From Rhodeus uyekii (lineage: Eukaryota > Chordata > Actinopteri > Cypriniformes > Acheilognathidae), in assembly GCA_037043235.1 (NCBI GenBank), contig JAWRVZ010000096.1:1322001-1386000 (forward strand): DNA of 64,000 nt, read 5' to 3'. Below, piece by piece: positions 31,050 through 43,225 of this stretch. Position numbers and translations under genes: made by a program. Each line of letters starts with the position of its first letter. The stretch's first letter is position 1. The notes beneath the pieces are model-generated. The model was not told where the DNA came from. It saw nothing but the letters and a program-made list of their open reading frames with translations, and did not search any database.

Positions 31050-31145
31050 AATAAATGACAGAATATATGATACATTAAAATTCAAAATACAGTAAAGCAA
31101 TTTTAATTGATAAGGTTGAAAGTGAATTTCCAAAAGTTTATGTAC
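30819..31145 (-). other. intron between array exons 7 and 6
   Basis: 327 bp. It holds the conserved intron motifs and an (AC)n run of about 40 bp at 31002-31040 that accounts for its greater length. Confidence 0.75.
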
Positions 31146-31568
31146 CTCAGCTGTGAGATGAAGGGCAGACACTGAAGGAAACTCATAATTTCACTCTCTT
31201 CCTCTGAACATCCTTTCAGATCTACTGGTTTCTTCTCTGTCTGGAGTTTCAGCACTTCCAGGAGGATGGAGGTCTTTCTCTGTGAGAGATCTATGATCCA
31301 GTCATCAGGTGACTGGAAAACTGACTGTAATGCTGGAAGGAAACTCCTGCCTGTTTGTATCTCATAGTTCTTCACATGTGAGTAAAGATCCAGAAGGAAA
31401 TCACTCTGTTTATTTCTGTCAGTCCATTGATAAGGAAAAGATCTGTAGGTACAGACTGATGTTAACAGTTTCAGCATCTGCTCTCCTGTCTGTGTCTCAG
31501 TCTCTGCTGCTTTAATGAAGAGTTTCAGAAGAAACTGCACTGAAAGACTGATATTCGGATAATCAAAC
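31146..31568 (-). CDS. repeat-array exon 7 (type A, 141 codons)
   Basis: 423 nt, open. Variable block FPYQWTDRNKQSDF; SPDDW instead of SPDVW. The intron on its 5' side matches the intron 5' of exon 3, so exons 3-4 and 7-8 appear to be copies of one exon pair. Confidence 0.8.
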
Positions 31569-31862
31569 CTGTTTCCCAAAGAAAGATTAAAATGTATAAA
31601 CATACATTCAGTATTGCATAAATATGACAAAGATAAAACCATAGAAATTCTATTTGTACGCTTGTATGCAAATTTCATCATCCTTTGTTATTATCAGTTT
31701 AATAAATCAATAATATAAAAATAAAGATCAATTTAAAACTCTGATCATTATCAAAATATTCTATTGTAACGTAACACAAATCTGCTACATACACAGATTC
31801 AAAATACAGAGATGTGATACTGATTTAGAAGTAGACAAGTGAATATCCAAAAGTTAATGTAC

Positions 31863-32282
31863 CTCAGCTGTGAGATGTAGGGCAGACACTGAAGGAAACT
31901 CATCATTTCACTTTCTTCCTCTGAATATCCACTCAGCTTTATTGGTTTCTTCTCTGTCTGGAGTTTCAGCACTTCCAGGAGGATGGAGGTCTTTCTCTGT
32001 GAAAGATCTATGATCCAGACATCAGGTGACTGGAAAACTGACTGTAATGCTGGAAGGAAACTCCTGCCTGTTTGAGTCTCATAGTTCTTCACATGTGAGC
32101 AAAGATCCAGCAGGAAGTCAATTTGTTTATTTCTGTCAGTCCATTGATAAGGAAAAGATCTGTAGGTACAGTGAGTTAACAGTTTCAGCATCTTCTCTCC
32201 TGTCTGTGTCTCAGTCTCTGCTGCTTTCATGAAGAGTTTCAGAAGAAACTGCACTGAAAGACTGATATTCGGATAATCAAAC
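31863..32282 (-). CDS. repeat-array exon 8 (type A, 140 codons)
   Basis: 420 nt, one codon shorter than its relatives within the S-V-C-T-Y block (reads LLTHCTYRS), and still in frame. The LRR-like block reads KKPIKLSGYSEEESEMMS, which recurs only in exon 16, suggesting conversion between them. Confidence 0.8.
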
Positions 32283-32458
32283 CTGTTTCCCAAAGAAAAA
32301 TTTATATAAATAGACATTTCACAGAACTCTTATAATTATAAACACTGTATTTTTGTTAAAATGCCGCTTAAAGTCTTCTTTGTTATAAACACTGATGAAT
32401 TGATTTAAATAAAGACGATTTAAAATAGTTGAAAGTGAACATCCAAAAGTTCATGTAC

Positions 32459-32497
32459 CTCAGCTGTGAGATGAAGGGCAGACACTGAAGGAAACTC
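32459..32497 (-). pseudogene. exon fragment fused to DIRS RNase H (copy 2)
   Basis: The same ~13-codon remnant and junction as at 23954, here with the normal QLR end and donor intact. The RNase H frame continues into it without a stop. Confidence 0.8.
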
Positions 32498-34802
32498 ATC
32501 CGTAGATGGAGAAGTCTCCCTTGGGACCAAAAGAGGATCCGCCGCGCCAGTTTGTATAGTGGTCGCGAGCGTAGACCCCCCTGATGATTTATATAGGAGA
32601 CCACAGTGGTGCTGTCGGTCTGGACAACCACATGGTGGCCCATGACTTCTGGGAGGAACGCCTGAAGCGCCCTCCAAACAGCCATCATCTCTAGCAGGAT
32701 TATGTGCCAGGATAACTGGTGTCCGTGCCACAGACCTTGGGTGGAGCTGTCCCTCAGGACCGCTCCCCAGCCCGTAAGGGATGCATCCGTCGATAGCATT
32801 ACGCGTCGACAAAGAGCTCCCAATACGGGTCCTTGAGAAGAAAACCAGGGTTTCTTCCACATATCCAAGTGCGGAAAGGGTTGCCCCTCGGGGAAAACCC
32901 TCTGGTTCTGAGCCACCACTGTAGTGGCCTCATGTGCAGTAACCCAAACGGGATAACGCTGGAAGCTGCTGCCATGAGACCCAGTACTCGTTGAAAGTGT
33001 TTTACAGTGAGTGGCTGGCCTAGTTTGATTTTCTTTACGGTTGTTAGGATCGAATCGATGTGCACAGGGGAAAACCGTGCTGTCATTGAAACTGAGTCCC
33101 ATACAAAACCTAGGAAGGTGGTTCTCTGAAGAAGAGAAAGCACACTCTTCTTTGCGTTCACACTCAACCCCAGCACTCTCATGTGTGCGAGAAGAACATG
33201 TCGATGTTGAATCACTAACTGTGGTGACTGAGCCAGTATCAGCCAGTCGTCTATGTAATTCAGAACTCTGATGCCCTGGAGGCGCAGCGGGGTTAGTGCT
33301 GCGTCCATTCATTTTGTGAATGTGCGGGGTGACAAAGCTAGGCCGAATGGAAGTACTCGATATTGGTAAGCCTTCCCCCCAAAGGTGAGCCTGAGGTACT
33401 TCCTGTGTTGTGGAAGGATGGAAATATGAAAATAAACATCCTTCAGATCGATTGTGATGAACCAGTCCTCGGACCCGACCTGCGTCAAGATCTGCTTCAG
33501 TGTTAACATTTTGAATTTTAATTTCATAACCAAACGATTCAGAAGGTGCAAATCTAGGATGGGCCGCAATCCTCCATCCTTCTTGGAAACGATGAAGTAA
33601 TAGCTGTAAAAGCCTGACTCTCTATCCGAGGGGGGTACATATTCTATGGCCCCTTTTCCTCAGTAGAGCGTCTACTTCCTGCTCCATCACCAGAGTCTGC
33701 TCAGGGTGCACCACCGTGGGTGAAACCCCGCTGAACCTGGGTGGGCGAGACCCGAACTGGATAAAATACCCTTTTTTATGATACGCAGGACCCACTGAGA
33801 GATTTATGGTAGGCATGTCCATGCGACCAGAAATTATACTAAGGGTACCAGCCTCTCGAGGCTGGTTTCTGGTATTTGTGTAGCACACATGCAAAGGCCC
33901 GGTTTTCTGGGGTACACTTGTAGTGAATGCTCTAGGACCCTCCTTGGAGGGGGTGCTCCTCTTAGTGCAAGCTGTTCTGGTGGCAACTGAAGAGGAACGC
34001 CTCTCGGGCCAGATGCGCCAGGACCTCTTCGAGGAAGCCTTCTTGGCGAGGATGATGGTCCTCAGATCCGTCCTCTTGCCAGAAGGCTGAGGCTGGGAGT
34101 TCCCGTCCGACCCCCCGGGTTTCTGGGGGTGTTGACGGGTTACAACACTCTGCCTCTGAGAAGCCTGTTGTGAAGCGCCGGTGCCTCTGCCCAATCGGGT
34201 GTAACCGCTCTTGGGCGTGCTTCCGACGGGCAAGAGGCACCGGATCTGTCGGGTAAAGGCGCCCGTCTCAAGCCCTGCCGCCAGATCCATTTGCGAGCCC
34301 CAAGACTTAGATTGCCACATAGCCTCAGCTGATGCGGGACCCAAGCCCTGGGGAGCGCGAGCCTGAGCTGAATCAGAATCAAAAACCGCCAGGCAGGCGC
34401 GAGCGCTGACTTAGCATGCTCCGCTCCCAGACAGACTACACAAAGTGCATGCGAGTCCCCTCCCGAGAGAAAACAAGGCATTGCACAAACGTCTGATTTG
34501 CCATGATAAAGTTGGAAAGTCCTGACTTTTTAAACTGGCTAGGGATTTCTGAAAGACCAGCTTGACACATACGCACACACATACACACACACTCTCACAC
34601 ATTGCTTGCTGAAGACACTCTAAGCTGCCGTCACCGGTTTCCGGTGCATATTTATCACCATGGTTCATGATGTCACCGACTTGTGACAGTCACTCACACT
34701 CGGTCGATCGATCGTTCGATTGTTTACATAGTGCTTCACGAGACTATCGTCCAAGTATTCCCCAAAGCGTTCGACGCAGCGCGAGTTCCCTTGAAAAGGA
34801 AC
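32498..34802 (-). mobile_element. older DIRS, copy 2 (gag and RT-RNase H half)
   Basis: It contains RNase H (32500-32870), RT (32799-33590, VLNYIDDWLILAQ and TIDLKDVYFHISILPQH), a frameshifted gag region (33620-34480, LGAEHAKSAL), and a right end with GACGCAGCGCGAGTTCCC then GGAAC at 34802. The recombinase half is absent. It is uninterrupted where copy 1 holds the complete DIRS. Confidence 0.85.
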
Positions 34803-35008
34803 AGAGCTTTTCTACATTATAACACACTGATTTAGGCTGCATACAAGGTATTAAAATAAACTTAAGCTGCAAAATTATGACACTGGGGTCCAATAAAATG
34901 ATATGCAAAGTGGCAGTTTATAGACAAAACCAGAAACAGTTTTTAACTTTTGTTTTACTGGGTCTCTGAAGGTAAAATTAAAGATTAAAAGAAAGTAAGT
35001 TCATGTAC
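34803..35008 (-). other. noncoding spacer between DIRS end and exon 10
   Basis: Unlike the other introns of the array. No motif recognised. Confidence 0.5.
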
Positions 35009-35431
35009 CTCAGCTGTGAGATGAAGGGCAGACACTTAAGGAAACTCATAATTTCACTCTCCTCCTCTGAACATCCTCTCAGATATACTGGTTTCTTCTC
35101 TGTCTGGAGTTTCAGCACTTCCAGGAGGATGGAGGTCTTTCTCTGTGAGAGATCTATGATCCAGTCATCAGGTGACTGGAAAACTGACTGTAATGCTGGA
35201 AGGAAACTCCTGCCTGTTTGAGTCTCATAGTTCTTCACATGTGAGTAAAGATCCAGCAGGAAATCACTCTGTTTATTTCTGTTAGTCTCTCTAAAAGGAA
35301 AAGATCTGTAGGTACAGACTGATGTTAACAGTTTCAGCATCTGCTCTCCTGTCTGTGTCTCAGTCTCTGCTGCTTTCATGAAGAGTTTCAGAAGAGACTG
35401 CACTGAAAGACTGATATTCGAATAATCAAAC
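35009..35431 (-). CDS. repeat-array exon 10 (type A, 141 codons)
   Basis: 423 nt, open. It has D-Y-S-N at the start, variable block FPFRETNRNKQSDF, and a Lys in S-F-L-K-C-L-P where others have Gln. (The truncated copy at 32459 is counted as exon 9.). Confidence 0.8.
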
Positions 35432-35727
35432 CTGTTTCCCAAAGAAAAATTTGTATGAATAGACATTTCACAGAACTCTTATAATGATAAACACTCAAAA
35501 ACAATGTATTTGTGTTTAAACACCACTTAAAGTCTTCTTTGTTATAAACACTGATGAATTGATTTTAATAAAGAATAAAGACAATTTAAAGCACAAGTAA
35601 TGTAAAACACACACACACATACACACACATATAAATAAATGACAGAATATGATACATTCAAATTCAAAATACAATAAAGCAAGTTTAATTGCTAAGGTTG
35701 AAAGTGAACATCCATAAGTTAATGTAC

Positions 35728-36150
35728 CTCAGCTGTGAGATGTAGGGCAGACACTGAAGGAAACTCATAATTTCACTCTCTTCCTCTGAACATCCTCTCA
35801 GATCTACTGGTTTCTTCTCTTTCTGGAGTTTCAGCACTTCCAGGAGGATGGAGGTCTTTCTCTGTGAAAGATCTATGATCCAGACATCAGGTGACTGGAA
35901 AACTGACTGTAATGCTGGAAGGAGACTCCTGCCTGTTTGAGTCTCATAGTTCTTCACATGTGAGCAAAGATCCAGCAGGAAATCACTCTGTTTATTTCTG
36001 TCAGTCCATTGATAAGTAAAATATATGTAGGTACAAACTGATTTTAAAAGTTTCAGCATCTGATCTCCTGTCTGTGTCTCAGTGTCGGCTGCTTTAATGA
36101 AGAGTTTCAGAAGAAACTGCACTGAAAGACTGATATTCGGATAATCAAAC
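35728..36150 (-). CDS. repeat-array exon 11 (type A, 141 codons)
   Basis: 423 nt, open. Variable block starts VCTYIYFTYQWTDRNKQ, sharing the I-Y-F variant with exon 6. Ends LQCLPYISQLR. Confidence 0.8.
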
Positions 36151-36461
36151 CTGTTTCCCAAAGAAAAATTTATATGAATAGACATTTCACAGAACTCTTA
36201 TAATGATAAACACTCAAAAACACTGTATTTGTGTTTAAATGCCAGTTAAAGTCTTTTTTGTTATAAACACTGATGAAGTGATTTAAAAGAAAGAATAAAG
36301 ACGATTTAAAGCACTAGTAATGTAAAACACACAAACATATATATATATATATATGTATATATACACAAAAAAATGACAGAATATGAAACCTATAAATTCA
36401 AAATACAGTAAAGCAATTTTAATTGCTACGGTTGAAAGTGAATATCCAAAAGTTAATGTAC
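36151..36461 (-). other. intron between array exons 12 and 11
   Basis: 311 bp with the conserved motifs and an (AT)n/(AC)n run at about 36335-36365. The AT run forms a perfect short palindrome. Confidence 0.75.
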
Positions 36462-36884
36462 CTCAGCTGTGAGATGAAGGGCAGACACTGAAGGAAGCTC
36501 ATAATTTCACTCTCTTCCTCTGAATATCCTCTCAGATCTACTGGTTTCTTCTCTTTCTGGAGTTTCAGCACTTCCAGGAGGATGGAGGTCTTTCTCTGTG
36601 AGAGATCTATGATCCAGACAGCAGGTGACTGGATAACTGACTGTAATGCTGGAAGGAAACTCCTGCCTGTTTGTATCTCATAGTTCTTCACACGTGAGCA
36701 AAGATCCAGCAGGAAATAACTCTGTTTAATACTATCAGTCTCTTTAAAAGGAAAAGATCTGTAGGTACAGACTGATGTTAACAGTTTCAGCATCTGCTCT
36801 CCTGTCTGTGTCTCAGTGTCTGCTGCTTTAATGAAGAGTTTCAGAAGAAACTGCACTGAAAGACTGATATTCGGATAATCAAAC
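36462..36884 (-). CDS. repeat-array exon 12 (type A, 141 codons)
   Basis: 423 nt, open. Variable block FPFKETDSIKQSYF is the same as exon 1 except for the last residues. SVIQSPAVW replaces SVFQSPDVW, with Ala as in type B copies 2 and 13. Confidence 0.8.
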
Positions 36885-37179
36885 CTGTTTCCAAAAGAAA
36901 AATGTATATGAATAGACATTTCACAGAACTCTTATAATGATAAACACTCAAAAACACTGTATTTGTGTTTAAATGCCAGTTAAAGTCTTCTTTGTTATTA
37001 ACACTGATAAGTTGATTTAAAAGAAAGAATAAAGACAATTTAAAGCACTACTAATGTAAAACACACACACACATACATATATATAAATAAATGATAGAAT
37101 ATGATACATACAAATTCAAAATACAGTAAAGCAATTTTAATTGATAAGGTTGAAAGTGAATATCCAAAAGTTCATGTAC

Positions 37180-37626
37180 CTCAGCTGTGAGATGAAGGGC
37201 AGACACTGAAGGAAACTCATCATTTCACTCTCTTCATCTGAATATCCTTTCAGATCTACTGGTTTCTTCTCTGTCTGGAGTTTCAGCACTTCGAGGAGGA
37301 TGGAGGTCTTTCTCTGTGAGAGATCTATGATCCAGACAGCAGGTAACTGAAAAACTGACTGTAATGCTGGAAGGAAACTCCTGCCTGTTTGAGTCTCATA
37401 GTTCTTCACATGTGAGCAAAGATCCAGCAGGAAATCTCTCTGACAAACAGTGTCATATTCATCCCACTCTTCATCAAAAGGGAAGGTTTTGTAACTGCAC
37501 ACTGATGACAGTAGAAAAGAGAATATTGTTCCTTTTACTGTGTCATTTTCTACTGCAGTAACAGTGAGATTCAACAAAAATTTGAGTGCAGACATTTTAA
37601 TTTCTTTATCATCACTGAACCAAAAC
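37180..37626 (-). CDS. repeat-array exon 13 (type B, 149 codons)
   Basis: 447 nt, open. Acceptor TTTTCCAG before 37626, donor GTACAT. Starts F-W-F-S-D-D-K-E and continues IKMSALKFLLNL. Variable block FPFDEEWDEYDTVCQRDF. It heads the middle cluster; the sequence upstream resembles that upstream of exon 2. Confidence 0.8.
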
Positions 37627-38816
37627 CTGGAAAATACAGAGAAAAACATTAAATTAATTTACAACAAAATGCAGCATTTATAAATCAACGATTCGGCAAA
37701 CAAAAAAAACAAAAAATAATCTGATAACTAGAAACATAACTAACATTTTTATACAAAATCTAATGATATATTTCTCTTTTCTCTTTTCAAGGTCCACATA
37801 TAATGTTAGTAAAAAAAAATATTTATTTACTTAATTTGCACAAAACAGAGAGACAAACAATTAAAGAAAACAAACAAATATAAAAACCCATATCAATACA
37901 AAAACACAACAAATGATCCCTCACCACATTTACAGGTTTACAGGTTATTATATCAAAACCGTATTTAATAAATACAGACATAGAACAAAACAAAGTAAAC
38001 CTTGATTAGGTCAAAGAATCTGAGGAGAGAAACCAAACAAAAAGTGCAGTGTAGACGATCAATCAGCCCATGGAGATTGTATTCAGACGCAGAGATTTAA
38101 CATGCGCTAAAAAGAATAACCAAATTCTAGATAATGTAACAAAATGAGACGAAAAAATGTGTTTATGAGTTAAGACTCCAAACAAGTCGACTAGCAGAGA
38201 AGGACATTAATAGACGTGGTAAGAGACTAAAAGTGAGTCAAAAACAAACTCCCAGAATCTGTTCAAGTTCTTGCATTTCTGTCACAGTTGAGTCACTGAA
38301 TGAAGAAGAGAGGAATCTATTGCTTTACTTTTAATAAACACAAAACATAAAGATAATCCACAGAAGAGAAGATGAACTGCACAGGGGAATTCAGGAGAAC
38401 ACGGAACAGAGATGCAACACAAGACAAAGAAATGAAATAAAAAACTGAGGGCTTCATAAACACAAACAAAAAGAGCTAAATGAAACACAGGTGAACTTAA
38501 TTAGTGACTAACTGACACACTCTAGGAAACCAGTTCCATTAACAACTAGATGAGAAAAGTTCTTAAATTAACTTTGAATTTGCCTTGAAAAAGTTAGATG
38601 AGAAAGTTTCAAGTAGTTTTGACAGCTTTAGGTTTTAGGATTTAAGTTTACAGGTTTTAAGCGGACGGATGGATGGATGGATTAGAAATATGATAGAATG
38701 AAAGTTTCATTGAGTCTAATGGGCTTCGGTGTTTAGATTTGACAGTTGGAGTTTGAAGATTCTTTGCTCATTTTAACATTCCTTCACTTAAAGTCAATGG
38801 AATTTTTTAAGGAAAC
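37627..38816. other. noncoding region upstream of exon 13
   Basis: Paralogous to parts of 15186-16800, including the TGTCAC block at 38280 that ends near an ACTGACA at 38509-38515 and could be a short minus-strand LTR. A GGAT microsatellite lies at about 38664-38682. No open frame of interest. Confidence 0.55.
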
Positions 38817-39359
38817 GTCTCCGGTTACTATGTAACCTCGGTTCCCTGAGAGACGGGAACGAGACATTGCAAAGATTGCATTTGGGAACTCCTCCCCTTC
38901 ACGTAATTTCTGAAACCTTATAGGTTAACGCCAGTTGACAACTGGCCAATTGTCGTGCAATGCGGCTCTGGCTGTCAGGCAGTATAAAGAGCAAACGCGG
39001 AAACCTCGTCAGAATCATGACTGAACATGGCACAGCTGGTCAAGCGGCGAACACGGCGGATAATGCAACGTCTCGTTCCCAGTCAAACCAATTAAATCAG
39101 TAGCTGAAGCCTACCAAAATGTGCATATCAGAAGCCTAAAAAATAGCAGGCTGCACTATTACAGGGCAGCCACGACTATTCAGAGAGCATTTAAGCACAA
39201 CTAAGCATAGCGTCAGTGTCTTCGGGAAAGCGGTGACAGTGAGCACATAAGCACAAACTACTGTACAAGAACCACAGTGTCAACAACAAAAGCGGTAACA
39301 ACTGTATCTTGAGAAAAGTAGCAATATCCCAGGAATAATTTATTCAATTACTCACCGAA

Positions 39360-40236
39360 AGCACTTGAGAAGCCAGAGATGGAACATCCAGTTTATAAAA
39401 CCTGGCGAAGGTGTTCTGAGAAGACCAGCCAGCAGCAAAACAGAAATATCATGTATTGACGCACCTCTAGACCGGGCCCACGACGAAGCAATAGCTCTTG
39501 TCGAGTGAGCTCTGATGTTGAGAGGGCATTCCTGTCCCTGGTTCACATAGGCCAAAGCAATAGCGTCTACTATCCAGTGAGAAAGTCTCTGTTTAGAGAC
39601 AGCATTTCCCCTAGTACCACCACCATAGCACACAAAGAGTTGGTCCGACTGCCGGCATGCGGTGGATCAGTCCAAGTAAATCTGCAAAGCCCTGAAGGGG
39701 CAAACAGCCCTCTGAGCCCCAACATCCTGTGAGGTTGATGGCTCTGAGGACAAAGCGAGCAGAGAAACTACTTGCGGTTTAAATGGAGTAGAAAGTGATT
39801 TTGGCACGAAGCCAGGTCTCGGCCAGAGAGAGTAACACTGCAGTTTCCGGGCCCGAGACGAATACAATCGTCTCTCACTGAGAATGCGTGCAAGTTCCCA
39901 ATGCGCTTAGCCGATGCCAGTGCGAGGAGAAACGCAGTTTTTTTGCGAAAGCTCCTTAATCGCGACCGATTCCAAGGGCTCAAACGGTGGCAGAGAGAAA
40001 GATCTCAGAACCAGCACCAAATCCCACGGCGGAACCGATGGAGGGCGTGGAGGGTGTAACCTTCTCGCACCTCTGAGAAATCTGACCATCAGTGGATGCC
40101 TCCCGATTGATTGCCCGTCGTCCGGGAAACAAAACGAGGCGACAGCGGCCACATAGACTTTTAGAGTAGACGGGAGACTCCCTTCATCCAACCAGAGCTG
40201 TAAAAATCGTAACACATTTGACATGGGACAGCTCAC
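39360..40236 (-). pseudogene. tyrosine recombinase of third DIRS, fragmented
   Basis: Pieces in several frames: SNVLRFLQLWLDEGSLPST and LKVYVAAVASFCFPDDG (N-terminal), KTAFLLALASAKRIG (first Arg region), KQRLSHWIVDAIALAYVNQG and IRAHSTRAIASSWA (H-x-x-R box). Frameshifts lie near 39440, 39680, 39780 and 39920, so it is inactive. Confidence 0.85.
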
Positions 40237-40559
40237 CGGGTTGATATTGTTTTATCGTTGCACCATTTCACAAACAGTCCCTTCACTTCACTTTTCACAA
40301 ACACTTCAGAAAATAAAGGCGCCTCGTGGAGGGTGTGCGAGACTCCGCGAGAGTGTCCAGCACACGAGAAGGCAGCGCAAGCTCTTCTAAGGCCCCTGAA
40401 GCGGCCAAGCGTGCAGGCTCCACAGCTCAGGACTGGGGTGCCATATCTCACCGCTCGCTTGAGACAGCAGATTCTTGCTGATGGGAATCTGCCACGGGGA
40501 GGCTGCCAGCAACTCTCTTAGGTCCGGGAACCAAGGCTGATTCGGTCAGTTCGGGGCGA

Positions 40560-41500
40560 TGAGGATCACCGATGCTCATTCCTCCCTTATTTTGCATAGG
40601 ACTAAAGGAAAAAATTTTACCGGAGGAAACGCGTACAACCTGGCTCTTGGCCAACGCGATATCAGAGCATCCCCCGCTAGTGGGACGTGCGACAGGGAGA
40701 AGAACAGCGGGCAGTGCACTTTCTCGCTCGCCGCAAACAGGTCCACTTCTGCCCTCTAGAAGCGATCCCAGATCCCAGATCCCAGTTTCTCGAAAGCATG
40801 TCCGCTCCGCGGTTTAGTATACCTGGGATAAGCGATGCTCTGAGGGAGAGGAGATGTTGATCTGCCCACAGAAGGAGACTCGTAGCCAGCTCGAACAGGG
40901 GTCTGGAGCGCACGCCACCTTGGCGATTTATGTATGAAACCATGGACATGTTGTCGGTGCGAATCAACACATGCTGCGGTCCTACTTGCGGCAGAAAAGC
41001 CATGAAGGCTAAACACACCGCTTTCAGCTCCAGGCGGTTGATATGCCACTCACTCTGTGACTCCGACCATAGACCGGAAGTCGGAACACCCTCGCATGCT
41101 GCACCCCAACCTGAGCTCGACGCGTCCGTCATCACCAACCCAAGGGGAACCCTCTGGCTGAACATCTCTTGATTGGACAATGGTCCCAGAGCGCTGACGA
41201 AGCTGCGGGAGACCGTGATGTGCGTGTGCCCTGATATCCACGCCCTTCACGGGACTCGGGTCTTCAGCCACAACTGCAGCGGCCTCATTCGCAGCAGACC
41301 CAGGCGGCACACTGAAGATGCTGATGCCATAAGACCAAGAAGCCTCTGGAGAGCCGTAGAGATGCGTTCTGGGGCGAGGTGGGCTCGCATCGCCACCGAG
41401 TCGAAGAACACACCTAGATACGTTGTATACTGACTCAAGTGAGCATGCTCTTCTGCATGTTCACTCGCAGGCCCAGTGACTCCAGATGGTGAAGCATGTC
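40560..41500 (-). pseudogene. RNase H and RT C-terminal part of third DIRS
   Basis: RNase H residues appear in VMTDASSSGWGAACEG, INRLELKAVCLAFMAF and VLIRTDNMSMVSYINRQGG. The RT thumb-like part reads YLGVFFDSVAMRAHLAPERI and LLGLMASASSVCRLGLLRMR. A frameshift separates them near 41180-41250. The frame stops where the LINE begins. Confidence 0.88.
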
Positions 41501-41580
41501 TGTATGTCTGATTGATCTGTTTGTATGTCTGCATGTCTGATTATGTATGACATGCAGCAAGCAGCATGTCTGTATGTCCA
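41488..41580. repeat. short imperfect repeats of a TGTCTG-rich unit at the LINE 5' junction
   Basis: GCATGTCTGTATGTC occurs at about 41490 and again at about 41564, with similar pieces between. This may be a local duplication made during LINE insertion. Confidence 0.5.
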
Positions 41581-41581
41581 T

Positions 41582-41595
41582 GCAAGATGGCGCCC
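41582..41595 (+). promoter_or_regulatory. YY1-like site at LINE 5' end
   Basis: AAGATGGCGCC resembles the YY1 consensus that sets transcription starts in other LINE 5' UTRs. Its position at the very start of the element supports this; function is inferred. Confidence 0.4.
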
Positions 41596-41630
41596 CCCGA
41601 GGCAGACGTGTTTGCTCGCTCCACACTTAA

Positions 41631-43225
41631 ATGTCCGACTTTTCTTATTTTTTGTGTGTTTTTCGTTTTTTCTGCAGTGCACAAATGCCATGCACTGCTA
41701 ACAGACAGGCATTATTGGACATCGCCAACTCACGCAACTTTGATTTTTTTAGTTCTATTCCACTGGAGCTACAACTCATTGTTCGCCCACAGAGTCACCA
41801 CCGAAACTACCCCGAGGACCACGAAGCGCCGGTCTCGAGTAAGTTCGCTGACCCCAGGAGAGTGCTTCGGAGACGGCGACGCAAGCGAGGCAAGAGGGGA
41901 GGGCTTCATGCTAGACTAAAAGCTTGCGCTTGCCGACCACCGCTACCCAGCCTCCTGCTAACGAATGTGCGGTCTCTAGAAAACAAACTGAACGAGCTAC
42001 GAGCCAGGATTACAACCCATCGGGAAATTAGAGTGCTGCGCCCTGATTTTCACAGAGACCTGGCTCTCAGACAAAGTCCCAGAGAACGCCATTCAGCTAC
42101 AGACTCACTCGGTTCACCGAGGCGATCGAACGGCCGCGTCCGGTAAGACTAAAGGGGGAGGCGTGTGTGTGTTTGTAAACAACTCGTGGTGCGAAGATAT
42201 ACGGACTATTGACGCGCACTGTTCACCAGATGTGGAGTTTTTACTGCTGCAGTGCCGTCCTTATTATCTACCGAGGGAATTTACTGCTGTGTTTTTGGCC
42301 GCTGTTTACATCCCCCCGCGTGCTAACTCCGCGGCAGCACTCGGCAAACTCCATGACGTCATCAGCGCGTTAGAAACGGCTCATCCTGACGCTGTTTTTA
42401 TTGTTGCTGGTGACTTCAACCAGTGTAGTTTGCGGACTGTATTCCCCAAATACCACCAGCATGTTGACTTTCCCACCCGTGATAAAAACACACTTGACCA
42501 CGTCTACAGCAACATACGTGGTGCATACAGGGCTGCACCCCGCCCCCACTTCGGACACTCGGACCACATTTCTTTGTTCCTGTACCCTGCTTACAGACAA
42601 AGACTGAAACAAGCACACCCTGTCACCAAACAGATCAAACTCTGGACCCCGGAAAGCGAGATCACCCTGCAGGATTGTTTTGCGTTGACAGACTGGGATG
42701 TGTTTAGCCACTGTGGAGGACTCTTCCGTCAGCGTACAGGACTATGCTGAGTATGTGACTGGGTACATCAGCACTTGTGTTGATAACATCGTGCCCACCA
42801 TACGAATCAGGAAGTTTCCCAACCAGAAGCCTTGGATAAACAGTCAGGTACGTCTCATGCTGCGTGCTCGCTCTCTTGCATTTAGATCAGGCAATGAGAA
42901 CGAGTACAAAGCTGCGAAGTATGGACTGAGAAAAGCCATCACAGTGGCCAAGAGGCAGTACAGAGAGAAGCTGGACAGCTTCTACTCTACTGCTGATTCA
43001 GGGGGCGGATGTGGCAAGGCCTGCAGCACATCACAGACTACAGGACCACCACCAACATCACCAACATCGCCTCAACAGACAGCCTACCGGATGACCTCAA
43101 CACTTTCTACACCCGCTTTTAGGCCCCCAGCGACACTGCAGAGAGGGAGCTCACATACATCTGGATCACCCAACCCCCCTCCCCCCCACCAACCATCACA
43201 TCAACTCAGGTACACAAAGCTCTGA
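41631..43225 (+). pseudogene. LINE N-terminal region and endonuclease, frameshifted
   Basis: A basic N-terminal stretch (RVLRRRRRKRGKRGG) leads into the endonuclease: LLLTNVRSLENKLNELRARI, then after a frameshift near 42040 GGVCVFVNNSWCEDI, AVFLAAVYIPPRAN, FIVAGDFNQC and FGHSDHISLFL (the GDFN and SDH catalytic motifs). A further shift near 42740 leads to the linker (42698-43225). Confidence 0.82.

Noticed and set aside
41631..41919. Separate LINE ORF1 chaperone protein
   Set aside because: The basic region runs directly into endonuclease motifs; I see no RRM, zinc knuckle or coiled coil to support an independent ORF1.
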